A stretch of DNA of 12,663 bases from an archaeon (GCA_021806865.1 JAKAPU010000066.1:1-12663); one strand, 5' to 3'; shown: positions 6,648-12,369, counted from the first letter of the stretch. The notes: a model not told the origin generated them from the sequence alone. Translations and numbers: made by a program.

Positions 6648-7813
6648 CCATTTCCTACTTTGATCATTGCCTGCTCAAGTAGTTCTAGCCATTTATTCTT
6701 TGAATACAATCCGATTCCCGCACGCTGAGCTGGAGTCATTCCTTCGAGAGCTTCGTGTGGCTTTACGAAGTTATAGTGAATCCTGAATCCTTCAGGAATC
6801 TGTGTCTCCATAGATTTCCATCCACGTTGAACCTTCAATCGTTCTCTGGTCGTGCCGTTAGCTCTCTCGATTCGATTATTGTTCTTATTCGGCAATTTGC
6901 CTAATCCACAATTTGCAACATGAACTCCTTTACCAAAGATTCTAGTTACTGACTGTTTGTACGCCTTCGCTGAATCGGTGAATACCTTCTCTGGTCTGAA
7001 TCCGTGAGCATTTTGCAAAGCAGTACTGAACGCTTGTGCAGCTCCATAATCATCTCTGAATTTAGACAGTTGCGAGGCAAGCATGAATCTTGTTTTTCTA
7101 TCCATTACTTGCCAAAGGTAGGCTATCCTTTTGTTGTTCTTACCGAGATTACCACCTTTCATATGTTGGAATACTTCATCTACGTGCCACATCTCCGAGA
7201 GATTTGTCGGAGCTAACGAATTTACGTACTCGGAAATCTTTGGCACGAATTTCTGAATCCAACGATAGATAGTAATCTTTCCTAATCTCATATCAAATTG
7301 ATTATTCAAAATTCGGGCTGTCTTTGCTAGAGATGTTCCCGAAAAGTAAAGGTCAAGGCATAGAGAGACTGTTTCGGGTGAATACTTTGCTTTCTTCAAA
7401 AGAGAATAGCGAAATTTGTGCTTGCAGTCTTTGCATTTGTAAATCTGCTTTTCAGCGTCATGACCGAATTTCCAAACGCGAATAGAACCGCACTTTTCAC
7501 ACTGAATAGAATCATCTGAGAATACCTTTGGTTTTGGCTTCTGTTCGATTTCTACTTGAGAGGCAATCCAGAACTTTACAGCGTGAATATGCTTGCAGAT
7601 TCCTACTTCTTCATGTCTGTGCTTGAAATCGAGACAATTACAAAGGTATTTTCCGTCAATCAGTCTAACCAAATATGCGATCTCTTCGACCGTCTGAGAG
7701 GGAACGGAGAAAGAACCGTCTCCGTTCTCAAGGATAGTCTTTTCCTTTGCGATCTGTTCGCCTCTCGTCATTCGGCTTAGCGAATTGTTGTCGGTTGAGT
7801 TCTGGTCGCTCAT
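6614..7813 (-). CDS. tnpA: DDE transposase, IS6 type, with SWIM and zinc-ribbon domains
   Basis: A 399-residue transposase. Order: SWIM zinc finger (C58-x-C60 ... C73-x-H75), zinc ribbon (C105-x2-C108 ... C127-x2-C130, about 105-135), helix-turn-helix region (about 145-190, SLAKTARILNNQF), then an RNase H-fold DDE core with D212 (WHVDEVF), D280 (VFTDSAKAY) and E316 (NNRIERANGTTRERLKVQRG), the last two 36 apart as in IS6-family enzymes. The C-terminus HYNFVKPHEALEGMTPAQRAGI is also characteristic. No frameshift or stop, so it should be active. It cuts and joins the ends at 6329 and 8797. Most IS6 transposases are about 230-250 residues; the extra N-terminal SWIM domain accounts for much of the difference and probably adds DNA or protein binding. 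ATG at 7813 has a TATA-like box about 29 bases upstream. Confidence 0.92.
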   Translation of the reverse strand: MSDQNSTDNNSLSRMTRGEQIAKEKTILENGDGSFSVPSQTVEEIAYLVRLIDGKYLCNCLDFKHRHEEVGICKHIHAVKFWIASQVEIEQKPKPKVFSDDSIQCEKCGSIRVWKFGHDAEKQIYKCKDCKHKFRYSLLKKAKYSPETVSLCLDLYFSGTSLAKTARILNNQFDMRLGKITIYRWIQKFVPKISEYVNSLAPTNLSEMWHVDEVFQHMKGGNLGKNNKRIAYLWQVMDRKTRFMLASQLSKFRDDYGAAQAFSTALQNAHGFRPEKVFTDSAKAYKQSVTRIFGKGVHVANCGLGKLPNKNNNRIERANGTTRERLKVQRGWKSMETQIPEGFRIHYNFVKPHEALEGMTPAQRAGIGLYSKNKWLELLEQAMIKVGNGYSFPISRIQR

Positions 7814-7903
7814 AGATGTGTGTATATCAGGGCATGTGTATAAACATATTGCTATAACACAAAGTATATCTATCTGTATGTGTGTATAAGTCCATGACGA
7901 GAA
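7814..7903. promoter_or_regulatory. Divergent promoter/operator region inside the IS
   Basis: Ninety bases separate the transposase (-) from the ribbon-helix-helix gene (+). Minus-strand TATA GTTTATAC (about 7838-7845) fits the transposase; plus-strand AAGTATATCTAT (about 7862-7873) fits the other gene. ATGTGTGTATA occurs identically at 7816-7826 and 7878-7888, with a shorter ATGTGTATA at 7834-7842 overlapping the transposase TATA box. Such direct repeats are typical ribbon-helix-helix operators, so the adjacent gene product probably represses both promoters. Confidence 0.55.
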
Positions 7904-8083
7904 ATGGCTAGGTTACAAATAGTCCTCAAAGACGACACTGAGCAAAGGCTCAGGGAGACTATTTTCAAAACAAAAGGAATGAAAAAAGGGAACATCAGCG
8001 AAGCGATTGAAGAGGCAATAGAATTATGGATTCAGGAACAGATAGAGAAAGAGAAAACACAGAAGGCAAAGAGAGAAAAATGA
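7904..8083 (+). CDS. Ribbon-helix-helix DNA-binding protein (59 residues)
   Basis: It starts MARLQIVLKDDTEQRLRE and continues through GNISEAIEEAIELWIQEQ. An N-terminal strand (RLQIVL) is followed by a helix, a KGN turn and the second helix, the plan of CopG/Arc-like regulators such as those in antitoxins and plasmid copy control; a lysine/glutamate-rich tail ends the protein. Such proteins bind as dimers to short direct or inverted repeats, and suitable repeats lie immediately upstream. The stop overlaps the next start as ATGA (8080-8083), so the genes are translationally coupled. An ATG at 7894 is out of frame and gives a five-codon peptide. Likely role: autorepressor and repressor of the transposase; inferred from position. 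Confidence 0.78.
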   Translation: MARLQIVLKDDTEQRLRETIFKTKGMKKGNISEAIEEAIELWIQEQIEKEKTQKAKREK

Positions 8084-8532
8084 GTATTCCTTTGCTGACA
8101 GAACTTGAAAATATCTGCAAAACAAGAATCAAGATCAATGAAGACGATCGAACACAGCTCATGAAGGATAAGGAAGAATTTGCCGAAAAAGCTCAGGGTG
8201 TTGCAGATTATGCTCATAGACAGAAAGGAGATCGTGAAATACTTTGGTTATGTGATGCCGACTTGTTCTATCTAAGATCAGCACTGGCTCTCCTAGTTGT
8301 AGACCTTCTTGATGAAATAAATCGAGTATGGAAAACACAAAAACTAATGTTGCTAGCATTCAAACAAGAACTTTCAGACCTGAATGAAGAGTCAAAGGAA
8401 GAGCTTTTTTCCAAAATCCAAGAGCTAGAAACGAAATACGATGTCAGCCATAATGGAATACTGACATATCTGGAACAGGTCAAGAAGAACAACATCTGGT
8501 TTCAAGAACCACTTGGAGATGGGAAACAATGA
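8080..8532 (+). CDS. Unrecognised helical IS passenger protein (150 residues)
   Basis: It starts MSIPLLTELENICKTR at the ATG overlapping the upstream stop. The frame stays open upstream to 8026, but that part is the shifted reading of the ribbon-helix-helix tail. The protein is predicted almost wholly helical, charged, with heptad-like runs near 45-110 and no cysteine or catalytic motif that I recognise. It has no membrane segment or signal peptide; the run FYLRSALALLVVDLLDEI is probably a buried helix. The next gene starts within its stop (ATGA at 8529-8532), giving a three-gene coupled unit. Function unknown; an accessory protein of transposition or a partner of the following helical protein are both possible. 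Confidence 0.7.
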   Translation: MSIPLLTELENICKTRIKINEDDRTQLMKDKEEFAEKAQGVADYAHRQKGDREILWLCDADLFYLRSALALLVVDLLDEINRVWKTQKLMLLAFKQELSDLNEESKEELFSKIQELETKYDVSHNGILTYLEQVKKNNIWFQEPLGDGKQ

Positions 8533-9104
8533 GCTATCATCAGAAGCTAGCACAGATCGAAGAAATGCGAAATGCCGTCATGCTCACGGATTTGAATATT
8601 CAGCTTACCGACTTGCTTCACTCACACTTAGAAATGGTCATACTTCAATGCAAAAATCTTGGAATAGCATTTCCCAATTTAGACAGAACTATTGATCTGA
8701 TGAAAAAGGAACAAGCTTTGGTCAATAAGATACTCTCTATTACGCCTTCACCCGAAGCGAAACGCTCTTCTTTTTCACCCGAAGACGAAACAGAACCGGA
8801 AACTGAAAAGCCACTAGAGTGCGGGCAAATGAACTTTCAATTTGAAAGATCGCGAAGGATTCCTTTCTTTTCTAGGCTTCAAATGCGTCTAGGAGGGAGA
8901 GCTTGCTACCGCGTAGCCGGCAGTGACGGCGAGAGCATCCAACTTTTGTTAATAGTTCTGTCAACAGAGTTTTTTCAACCCTCTAGGCAGGCTACGAAGA
9001 ACGCCTGCGACTGCTTGAACCTCGTCTTATGCCGCAACAGTTGGGGGTTGCAGAGAAACAACATCCCCTGGCCGAACATCGAGTCACTAGTCTGCGTCGA
9101 TTGA
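8529..9104 (+). CDS. Helical IS passenger protein whose frame runs out of the element
   Basis: It starts MSYHQKLAQIEEMRNAV at an ATGA overlap. Residues 1 to about 72 are helical and mostly polar. Codons from about 8747 to 8797 are the right terminal repeat (PSPEAKRSSFSPEDETEP), where residue 89 ends. No stop occurs in the element, so the remaining 102 residues, starting ETEKPLECGQ, come from the flanking DNA and look like chance coding. The functional protein is probably only the first 75-90 residues, with a tail that would differ at each insertion site. Function unknown; it is likely a partner of the preceding product. Confidence 0.5.
   Translation: MSYHQKLAQIEEMRNAVMLTDLNIQLTDLLHSHLEMVILQCKNLGIAFPNLDRTIDLMKKEQALVNKILSITPSPEAKRSSFSPEDETEPETEKPLECGQMNFQFERSRRIPFFSRLQMRLGGRACYRVAGSDGESIQLLLIVLSTEFFQPSRQATKNACDCLNLVLCRNSWGLQRNNIPWPNIESLVCVD
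8747..8797 (-). repeat. Right terminal inverted repeat of the IS
   Basis: Read on the minus strand it starts GGTTCTGTTTC and has CTTCGGGTGA at 8775-8784 and 8748-8757, the same spacing as on the left. It lies inside the reading frame of the last passenger gene, where it encodes about 17 residues. Confidence 0.88.
8798..8805. repeat. Target-site duplication, right copy (GGAAACTG)
   Basis: This is identical to 6321-6328 and in the same orientation. Removing 6329-8797 plus one copy restores a continuous presumed pre-insertion sequence lying about 80 bases past tatA. Confidence 0.9.
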
Positions 9105-9211
9105 CAATACAACTGCACTAAAACTGCACTGCTCAAGACTGCACCATGGCATCTACATGCCGTTGTTTTATGTACCTCTACACACTTGTTATCCATTTTT
9201 CTACTTCTAAT
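8806..9211. other. Flanking DNA right of the IS, no independent gene seen
   Basis: About 400 bases contain only the accidental tail of the passenger frame. Small structures: GCTAC-CGC-GTAGC near 8907-8919, followed at once by GCCG-GCAGTGA-CGGC, and GGGGGTTG paired with CAACATCCCC across a CAGAGAAA loop (about 9043-9067). These might be RNA hairpins or remnants of an older element. I could not fit a tRNA on either strand. Confidence 0.45.
9112..9145 (+). repeat. Left arm of a second inverted-repeat pair (ACTGCAC units)
   Basis: It contains three ACTGCAC units. Block A, ACTGCACTAAAACTGC (9112-9127), matches the reverse complement of 10044-10059 at 14 of 16 bases; block B (9128-9145) matches that of 10009-10027 at 16 of 18 with one gap. 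The arms bracket one gene of about 650 bases. ATTGAC just outside (9100-9105) pairs with ATTGAT outside the right arm. Confidence 0.6.
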
Positions 9212-9856
9212 TTAATCATCATTATTTTCTTCTTCTGCGGAATCTTCTTCCGCATCCTGCTCGCTCCGCCATCTTTCAACCCTGACTCCATCATCGTTGT
9301 ACAGCCATCCGTCACTGCCTCTGTTCAACTCCTCGTAGACTGGTTCGCCGTCCTGATCAAACAACCTGCCCCACTCGCCGTGCTCCCTGTGGTAGCCCCT
9401 GTCCTCTTCAATTTGCGCAATATCTTTTCCGCTGTCATATCCATGATCCGATTGACGCCTCGCTTGTTCCCGTCTTTCCCTCACATCATTATTCCACGCC
9501 TCACCAAATTGAATCCCTTTTTCTATTGCGTGCTTGTAGAGCTGCATCTTTCTCGGAAACTTCGAGTATGGATACGTCCTTGTTTCAGTCAGCACATTAG
9601 CCATGACTACAATCTCTTTGTCGCTCAACTTTGCCGTAATCTTCGTTCTCCGTTCGTATTTCTTGAACTGTGCGATGACAACCCTTCTGTGGAGCAATAT
9701 CAGATGATTGAACACCAGAGCCTTCTCTTTTGAATTGACTCCAGTTATTGCAAGGGCTCTCAGTGCATTCCTGATGTCAAAATCGCTCATCCTGATCCTG
9801 TGCTCGCAGCTCACGTAGAATCTGTTTGTAGGTATTCCGAATCTATCACCATCCAT
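9212..9856 (-). CDS. Unrecognised protein with acidic C-terminal tail (214 residues)
   Basis: I do not recognise a family. From ATG 9856 it starts MDGDRFGIPTNRFYVSCEHR; a TTG at 9865 would add three residues but directly follows a stop. The N-terminal half (about 20-115) is helical and basic, with KKYERRTKITAKLSDKEIVVMANVL, which could be nucleic-acid binding. The middle is arginine/glutamate-rich (RERREQARRQ), then aspartate/glycine-rich repeats (LFDQDGEPVYEE, WLYNDDGVRVERW) and a strongly acidic end (DAEEDSAEEENNDD). The acidic tail could be a DNA mimic or halotolerance feature. A TATA-like AAATTTT about 25 bases before the ATG suggests a leaderless transcript. The gene lies alone between two inverted-repeat arms, so it may belong to a small mobile or integrated unit; it has no DDE, tyrosine or HUH motif that I can see. 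Confidence 0.6.
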   Translation of the reverse strand: MDGDRFGIPTNRFYVSCEHRIRMSDFDIRNALRALAITGVNSKEKALVFNHLILLHRRVVIAQFKKYERRTKITAKLSDKEIVVMANVLTETRTYPYSKFPRKMQLYKHAIEKGIQFGEAWNNDVRERREQARRQSDHGYDSGKDIAQIEEDRGYHREHGEWGRLFDQDGEPVYEELNRGSDGWLYNDDGVRVERWRSEQDAEEDSAEEENNDD

Positions 9857-9874
9857 TTCTATCAATCAACCATC

Positions 9875-9970
9875 ATCAAAATTTGATTCATCGATCAACA
9901 GCTCCATGCAATGCAACGTACTTCGATAGACAACAAACAACAGTTTGATTGCATTGATTGATCGATCCAT
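9875..9970. promoter_or_regulatory. Promoter with TTGATTGAT/ATCAATCA repeats
   Basis: The 13-base palindrome ATCAAAATTTGAT (9875-9887) contains the likely TATA box for the gene at 9212-9856. Around it are repeated ATCAATCAA (9861-9869), ATCGATCAA (9890-9898) and the inverted TTGATTGATCGAT (9954-9966). The clustering points to an operator or to an iteron-like region. Confidence 0.4.
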
Positions 9971-10008
9971 TGTTGGTAGCTCGCTATTGGCAGGAAAGGG
10001 AGGCGCCG

Positions 10009-10059
10009 GGTGTAGTTTTGGAGCAGTCCGTGAGATTGCGTGCGCAGTTTTTGTGTAGT
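10009..10059 (-). repeat. Right arm of the second inverted-repeat pair
   Basis: Block B (10009-10027) and block A (10044-10059) are inverted relative to the left arm and separated by 16 extra bases. The arm ends 12 bases before the stop codon of the membrane-nuclease gene. I found no flanking target duplication. Confidence 0.6.
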
Positions 10060-10071
10060 CATCAATTTAGC

Positions 10072-11325
10072 TCACGCTTTACCTCCGAGCTGTCTCAAAA
10101 GCCTCCGAAACATCTCCTTCAGCTCATTCCCTGATTCAGGGTCTTTCTTCGAGAGCATCACAGGTGTCGAGACTCCTTTCCAGTTGGTTAGTTGATCAAA
10201 CGGAATCAGGCAAAGCCATTTCCGACCATTGCTCCTATTCTTGACTGCAATGACCACTGACACCTTGTGCTTCTGGGAGGCAACCGTTTCAGGAATGATA
10301 TCTTCGGGAGAGATGCGACGCTGGTTTCTCTTCGGCTCGTCGTAGAGCATGTACGACTTTGCGTTGACTACTGCAACTATCCTAGATACATCGGATGACG
10401 AAAGAGTGATGTCAGGATCTCCCTGAGCCTTCCTCCTCTCCACACCAAAGCCTGCGTCCCGAAACATCGACGCGAACTCCTCCTCCGTCTTCTCGCCAAT
10501 GTCCCGGCTGGCCCTTCCGTCATCTCTTGTTAGAGTCGTCAGCTGTGATTGCGTGGACAAGTTTCCCTCGCGGGCTGAGAGCACCTTCTCCCGCCGATCG
10601 AGATCACTTTCCCTCTCCACCTGAAACTGCTTCAACTTGTCATAGATCTCGATCCTGTTTGCAAGGTCTTCCTGCAACCTTTTCATCGACTCGATATCTT
10701 TGTGGTACTCGTCCAGTAGAGTCCTGAAACTCTTCTGAAACGAGTTGTATCCGTTGACCATGATGCCGTAGTTTCTGGCATCCTCAGCATATCTCGCGAA
10801 GAGCTCGTCCATCTTGCTTGAGATCTCCTTGTTCTGAACTTCGATCTGCTTCACCTTGGAGTTGAAGGCGTCGGTGATGTCCTTCTTGAACTGGTCGATT
10901 TCGGATCTCAGCAGAGATGTCTGTCTGCCGATGTTGGAGTTGAAGCTGTCAAGTAAAGGCAGGAAATGACCCTTGACCTCTTCAGATATCAAATCCAAGC
11001 CATTGCTTATCCTGATTCCATCCTCCCTCCCAACCCACTCGCCGAATGAGACAAGCAGCCACGAGACGCAAACCGAGGCAACGCCGAATCCAAGCATCAT
11101 CTGAGCGTACTTTGCTCCTACCACGTCTAGAGATTCCGCGAGCTCGTTGAACAGTATCATGGACGGGTAGACGCCGACGAGAACAGATCCTACCTTAGCC
11201 ACAAGTGAAAGCGAGCGCTCAGATATTCTGAGCCTTAGGGCGCCACCAGCTATTGGGGCGAGGAGCATGGCCAAGGGTAGGAATATCTCTGGCGGAACCT
11301 GCAAGGTGAGTGGCGACATTTCCAT
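10072..11325 (-). CDS. Membrane-anchored coiled-coil protein with PD-(D/E)XK-like nuclease domain
   Basis: A 417-residue protein. Three hydrophobic segments (about 14-30, 42-60, 75-93) are followed by a long helical/coiled-coil stalk (about 130-255; RLQEDLANRIEIYDKLKQFQVERESDLDRREKVL). The C-terminal alpha/beta domain begins DIGEKTEEEFASMFRDAGFGVERRKAQGDPDITL. The helix glutamates E281-E283, GDPDI (D303/D305) and VVNAKSY (N321-x-K323) line up with the PD-(D/E)XK active site, except that the usual Glu/Asp of motif III is Asn. Order and topology recall RmuC (membrane anchor, coiled coil, nuclease fold), though sequence identity is not evident. It may cut or bind DNA at the membrane; activity is uncertain because of the N for D/E change. 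Its ATG directly follows the stop of the 61-residue gene, with GGAGGCGAT as Shine-Dalgarno sequence. Defence, recombination or element maintenance are candidate roles. Confidence 0.65.
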   Translation of the reverse strand: MEMSPLTLQVPPEIFLPLAMLLAPIAGGALRLRISERSLSLVAKVGSVLVGVYPSMILFNELAESLDVVGAKYAQMMLGFGVASVCVSWLLVSFGEWVGREDGIRISNGLDLISEEVKGHFLPLLDSFNSNIGRQTSLLRSEIDQFKKDITDAFNSKVKQIEVQNKEISSKMDELFARYAEDARNYGIMVNGYNSFQKSFRTLLDEYHKDIESMKRLQEDLANRIEIYDKLKQFQVERESDLDRREKVLSAREGNLSTQSQLTTLTRDDGRASRDIGEKTEEEFASMFRDAGFGVERRKAQGDPDITLSSSDVSRIVAVVNAKSYMLYDEPKRNQRRISPEDIIPETVASQKHKVSVVIAVKNRSNGRKWLCLIPFDQLTNWKGVSTPVMLSKKDPESGNELKEMFRRLLRQLGGKA

Positions 11326-11511
11326 CTAATCGCCTCCATCGTTGTCAGCTGCATCCAGGCTCAGGAGCGCTTTCCTGACTTTTGTTTGATACTCTTGTAG
11401 ATCCAACTTGAACTCACGGATCTCTCTGCCAAGCTCGTTCAATTTCTTGCGAATCATTGCATCCAGTAGCGACGCATCAGCGACTTCCACCGTAGCAGCA
11501 TTATTCGCCAT
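11326..11511 (-). CDS. Small coiled-coil protein coupled to the membrane nuclease
   Basis: A 61-residue, almost wholly helical protein (MANNAATVEVADASLLDAMIRKK, then LNELGREIREFKLDLQEYQTKVRKALLSL). Leucine and isoleucine spacing from residue 15 to 52 fits a coiled coil. Its TAG stop directly abuts the ATG of the nuclease gene, and its last codons hold the Shine-Dalgarno sequence GGAGGCGAT for it, so expression is coupled. It probably pairs with the coiled-coil stalk of the partner as a regulator or assembly factor. No DNA-binding motif is obvious. It resembles antitoxins only in size and placement. Confidence 0.6.
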   Translation of the reverse strand: MANNAATVEVADASLLDAMIRKKLNELGREIREFKLDLQEYQTKVRKALLSLDAADNDGGD

Positions 11512-11596
11512 AGAGAGATGAGCAACTCGTTCATAGCGGAATCGCTCCGGATGATAGTTGTCGTTTGTTCTGGATTCCCCATCTCTTTGGAGTCTG
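11512..11596. promoter_or_regulatory. Upstream region of the minus-strand nuclease operon
   Basis: No convincing TATA box is seen within 35 bases of the ATG at 11511; CTATGAAC (minus strand, about 11530-11537) is the only weak candidate. The region is shared with the divergent operon. Confidence 0.3.
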
Positions 11597-11618
11597 GACG
11601 TTAAGGTGCCTTAACGTC
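11597..11618. promoter_or_regulatory. Perfect 22-bp palindromic operator candidate
   Basis: GACGTTAAGG and CCTTAACGTC are exact inverted 10-base arms around TG. It lies just upstream of the TATA box at 11626-11634 of the plus-strand operon and about 86 bases before the divergent operon. A dimeric winged-helix protein, perhaps the one encoded at 12040-12369, is the obvious candidate to bind it. Confidence 0.65.
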
Positions 11619-11625
11619 TACAACC

Positions 11626-11634
11626 CATATATCA
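11626..11634 (+). promoter_or_regulatory. TATA box of the two-TM/winged-helix operon (leaderless)
   Basis: CATATATCA is centred 26 bases before the ATG at 11656, so the mRNA should start at the start codon. This also argues against the TTG at 11650. Confidence 0.6.
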
Positions 11635-11655
11635 CTCGCAAGCTGAAGATTGGAC

Positions 11656-12021
11656 ATGGGCAGCAAAGAGCCAAAAATTCAAGATAGAAGTGAAGAAGCA
11701 GACTTTGAGTTATCGGATCTTTCGGAACTGTATGGCTTGCTCAGGCGCGACGCCAAGTTTCTCATCCAGGATCTGTACTCCGGTGTGAGCGCGTACAGGA
11801 TCGTGGCGTATCTTCTCGGCCTCATGACAGCTTTCGGGTTTGCATTAGTGTTTGTAGCTCTGGGCTCTTCCTCGATCGAGATCACTCCCAGCTTCTTTTA
11901 CTGGGCGCTTTCACTCGTACTCATCTCTTGTTTGGGCGCGGCCGTGTTCGCACGGGAGTACTTCCTGCTGAGGAAAAAGTACAGGCAGCTATTCGAAACG
12001 GCGAGGGAAAGGCTGCGCTAG
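11656..12021 (+). CDS. Two-TM membrane protein of unknown function (121 residues)
   Basis: It starts MGSKEPKIQDRSEEADFELS: a charged N-terminal region of about 45 residues precedes two membrane helices (about 48-70 and 80-99) and a basic C-terminal helix (REYFLLRKKYRQLFETARERLR). No signal peptide or enzyme motif is seen. Both termini are predicted cytoplasmic. The stop TAG is followed 18 bases later by the in-frame TTG start of the winged-helix gene, so the two form an operon. Coupling of a small membrane protein to a DNA-binding regulator suggests a sensor or anchor for the regulator, by inference. A TTG at 11650 would add two residues and is disfavoured by the promoter position. Confidence 0.65.
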   Translation: MGSKEPKIQDRSEEADFELSDLSELYGLLRRDAKFLIQDLYSGVSAYRIVAYLLGLMTAFGFALVFVALGSSSIEITPSFFYWALSLVLISCLGAAVFAREYFLLRKKYRQLFETARERLR

Positions 12022-12039
12022 CATTGGAAACAAAACAAA

Positions 12040-12369
12040 TTGCCATCCATCTCACCTTCTCTACCGGGCGTTGCAAAGCGGATACTGCAATACCTCGAGA
12101 GCATAGACGAGTCCTCCGGGAGGGCAAAGAAGATGGACTTTTTGAGGATCGCTGGGAACGAGACAAACGCAAACCAGTGGATAGACTATCTCTCTAGGTG
12201 CAACCTGATTTCTGAGCAGATTGACGCGCGCGGAGATGAAAACAGCAGCAGCAAGAAGTACTACGTCAAGACAGAGCTGGGGCAGAAGGTGCACGAAGTA
12301 CTCAGAAACCACGACCAGTTGGGCCCTCTCCTGGACGACCTGAGCAGGATGAAGAGGCGGAGGTCGTGA
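12040..12369 (+). CDS. Winged-helix transcriptional regulator (HTH_45-like)
   Basis: A 109-residue protein. The core runs from GVAKRILQYLESIDESS (helix 1) through KKMDFLRIAGNETNANQWIDYLSRCNLISEQ (helices 2-3) to KKYYVKTELGQKVHEVL (wing strand and helix 4). The closing pattern Y-x-TELG resembles archaeal winged-helix proteins of the HTH_45/arCOG type. The C-terminal RMKRRRS is basic. TTG at 12040 is the only start after the upstream in-frame stop that keeps helix 1; no strong Shine-Dalgarno sequence is visible, so translation may depend on the preceding gene. It probably binds as a dimer; the palindrome at 11597-11618 before its own operon and the repeated sites at 12390-12566 just downstream are candidate targets. 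Confidence 0.75.
   Translation: MPSISPSLPGVAKRILQYLESIDESSGRAKKMDFLRIAGNETNANQWIDYLSRCNLISEQIDARGDENSSSKKYYVKTELGQKVHEVLRNHDQLGPLLDDLSRMKRRRS

Larger units (their letters stand above)
6329..8797. mobile_element. IS6-type insertion element with passenger genes, 2,469 bp
   Basis: Ends are defined by a 51-bp ungapped terminal inverted repeat (6329-6379 versus 8747-8797, 42 matches) beginning GGTTCT, like IS6-family tips, and by an exact 8-bp target duplication. Inside, from left: a 72-residue ORF (+), a DDE transposase (-), a divergent promoter region, then an overlapping plus-strand operon of a ribbon-helix-helix protein and two helical proteins. Classical IS6 elements are about 0.7-0.9 kb with only the transposase, so this is a transporter-like (passenger-carrying) version. 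It appears intact: transposase catalytic residues, both ends and the duplication are all present, implying a fairly recent insertion. The element is visibly more AT-rich than the MFS gene and the 10-12 kb genes. Family assignment rests on tip sequence, duplication length and transposase motifs. Confidence 0.88.

Noticed and set aside
8026..8079. N-terminal extension of the 150-residue IS protein
   Set aside because: These bases are the end of the RHH gene in another frame; the ATGA overlap at 8080 gives a natural coupled start.
8880..9070. tRNA or structured RNA gene
   Set aside because: Local stems exist, but no cloverleaf with a proper T-arm and acceptor could be fitted on either strand.
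8806..9104. Host protein domain interrupted by the IS
   Set aside because: After mentally removing the element, the matching left-side frame has no start codon and begins just after a TGA at 6265, so no original gene can be reconstructed.
9111..9145. ACTGCAC direct repeats as a CRISPR array
   Set aside because: Units are seven bases with irregular short spacing and no cas gene nearby; they fit the inverted-repeat pair better.
8975..9196. Minus-strand frame of 73 residues
   Set aside because: It crosses the inverted-repeat arm, lacks a promoter and ribosome site, and has no family resemblance.
11650..11655. TTG start for the two-TM protein
   Set aside because: The TATA box at 11626-11634 places the transcript start at the ATG at 11656, so the TTG would be untranscribed or at the very edge.
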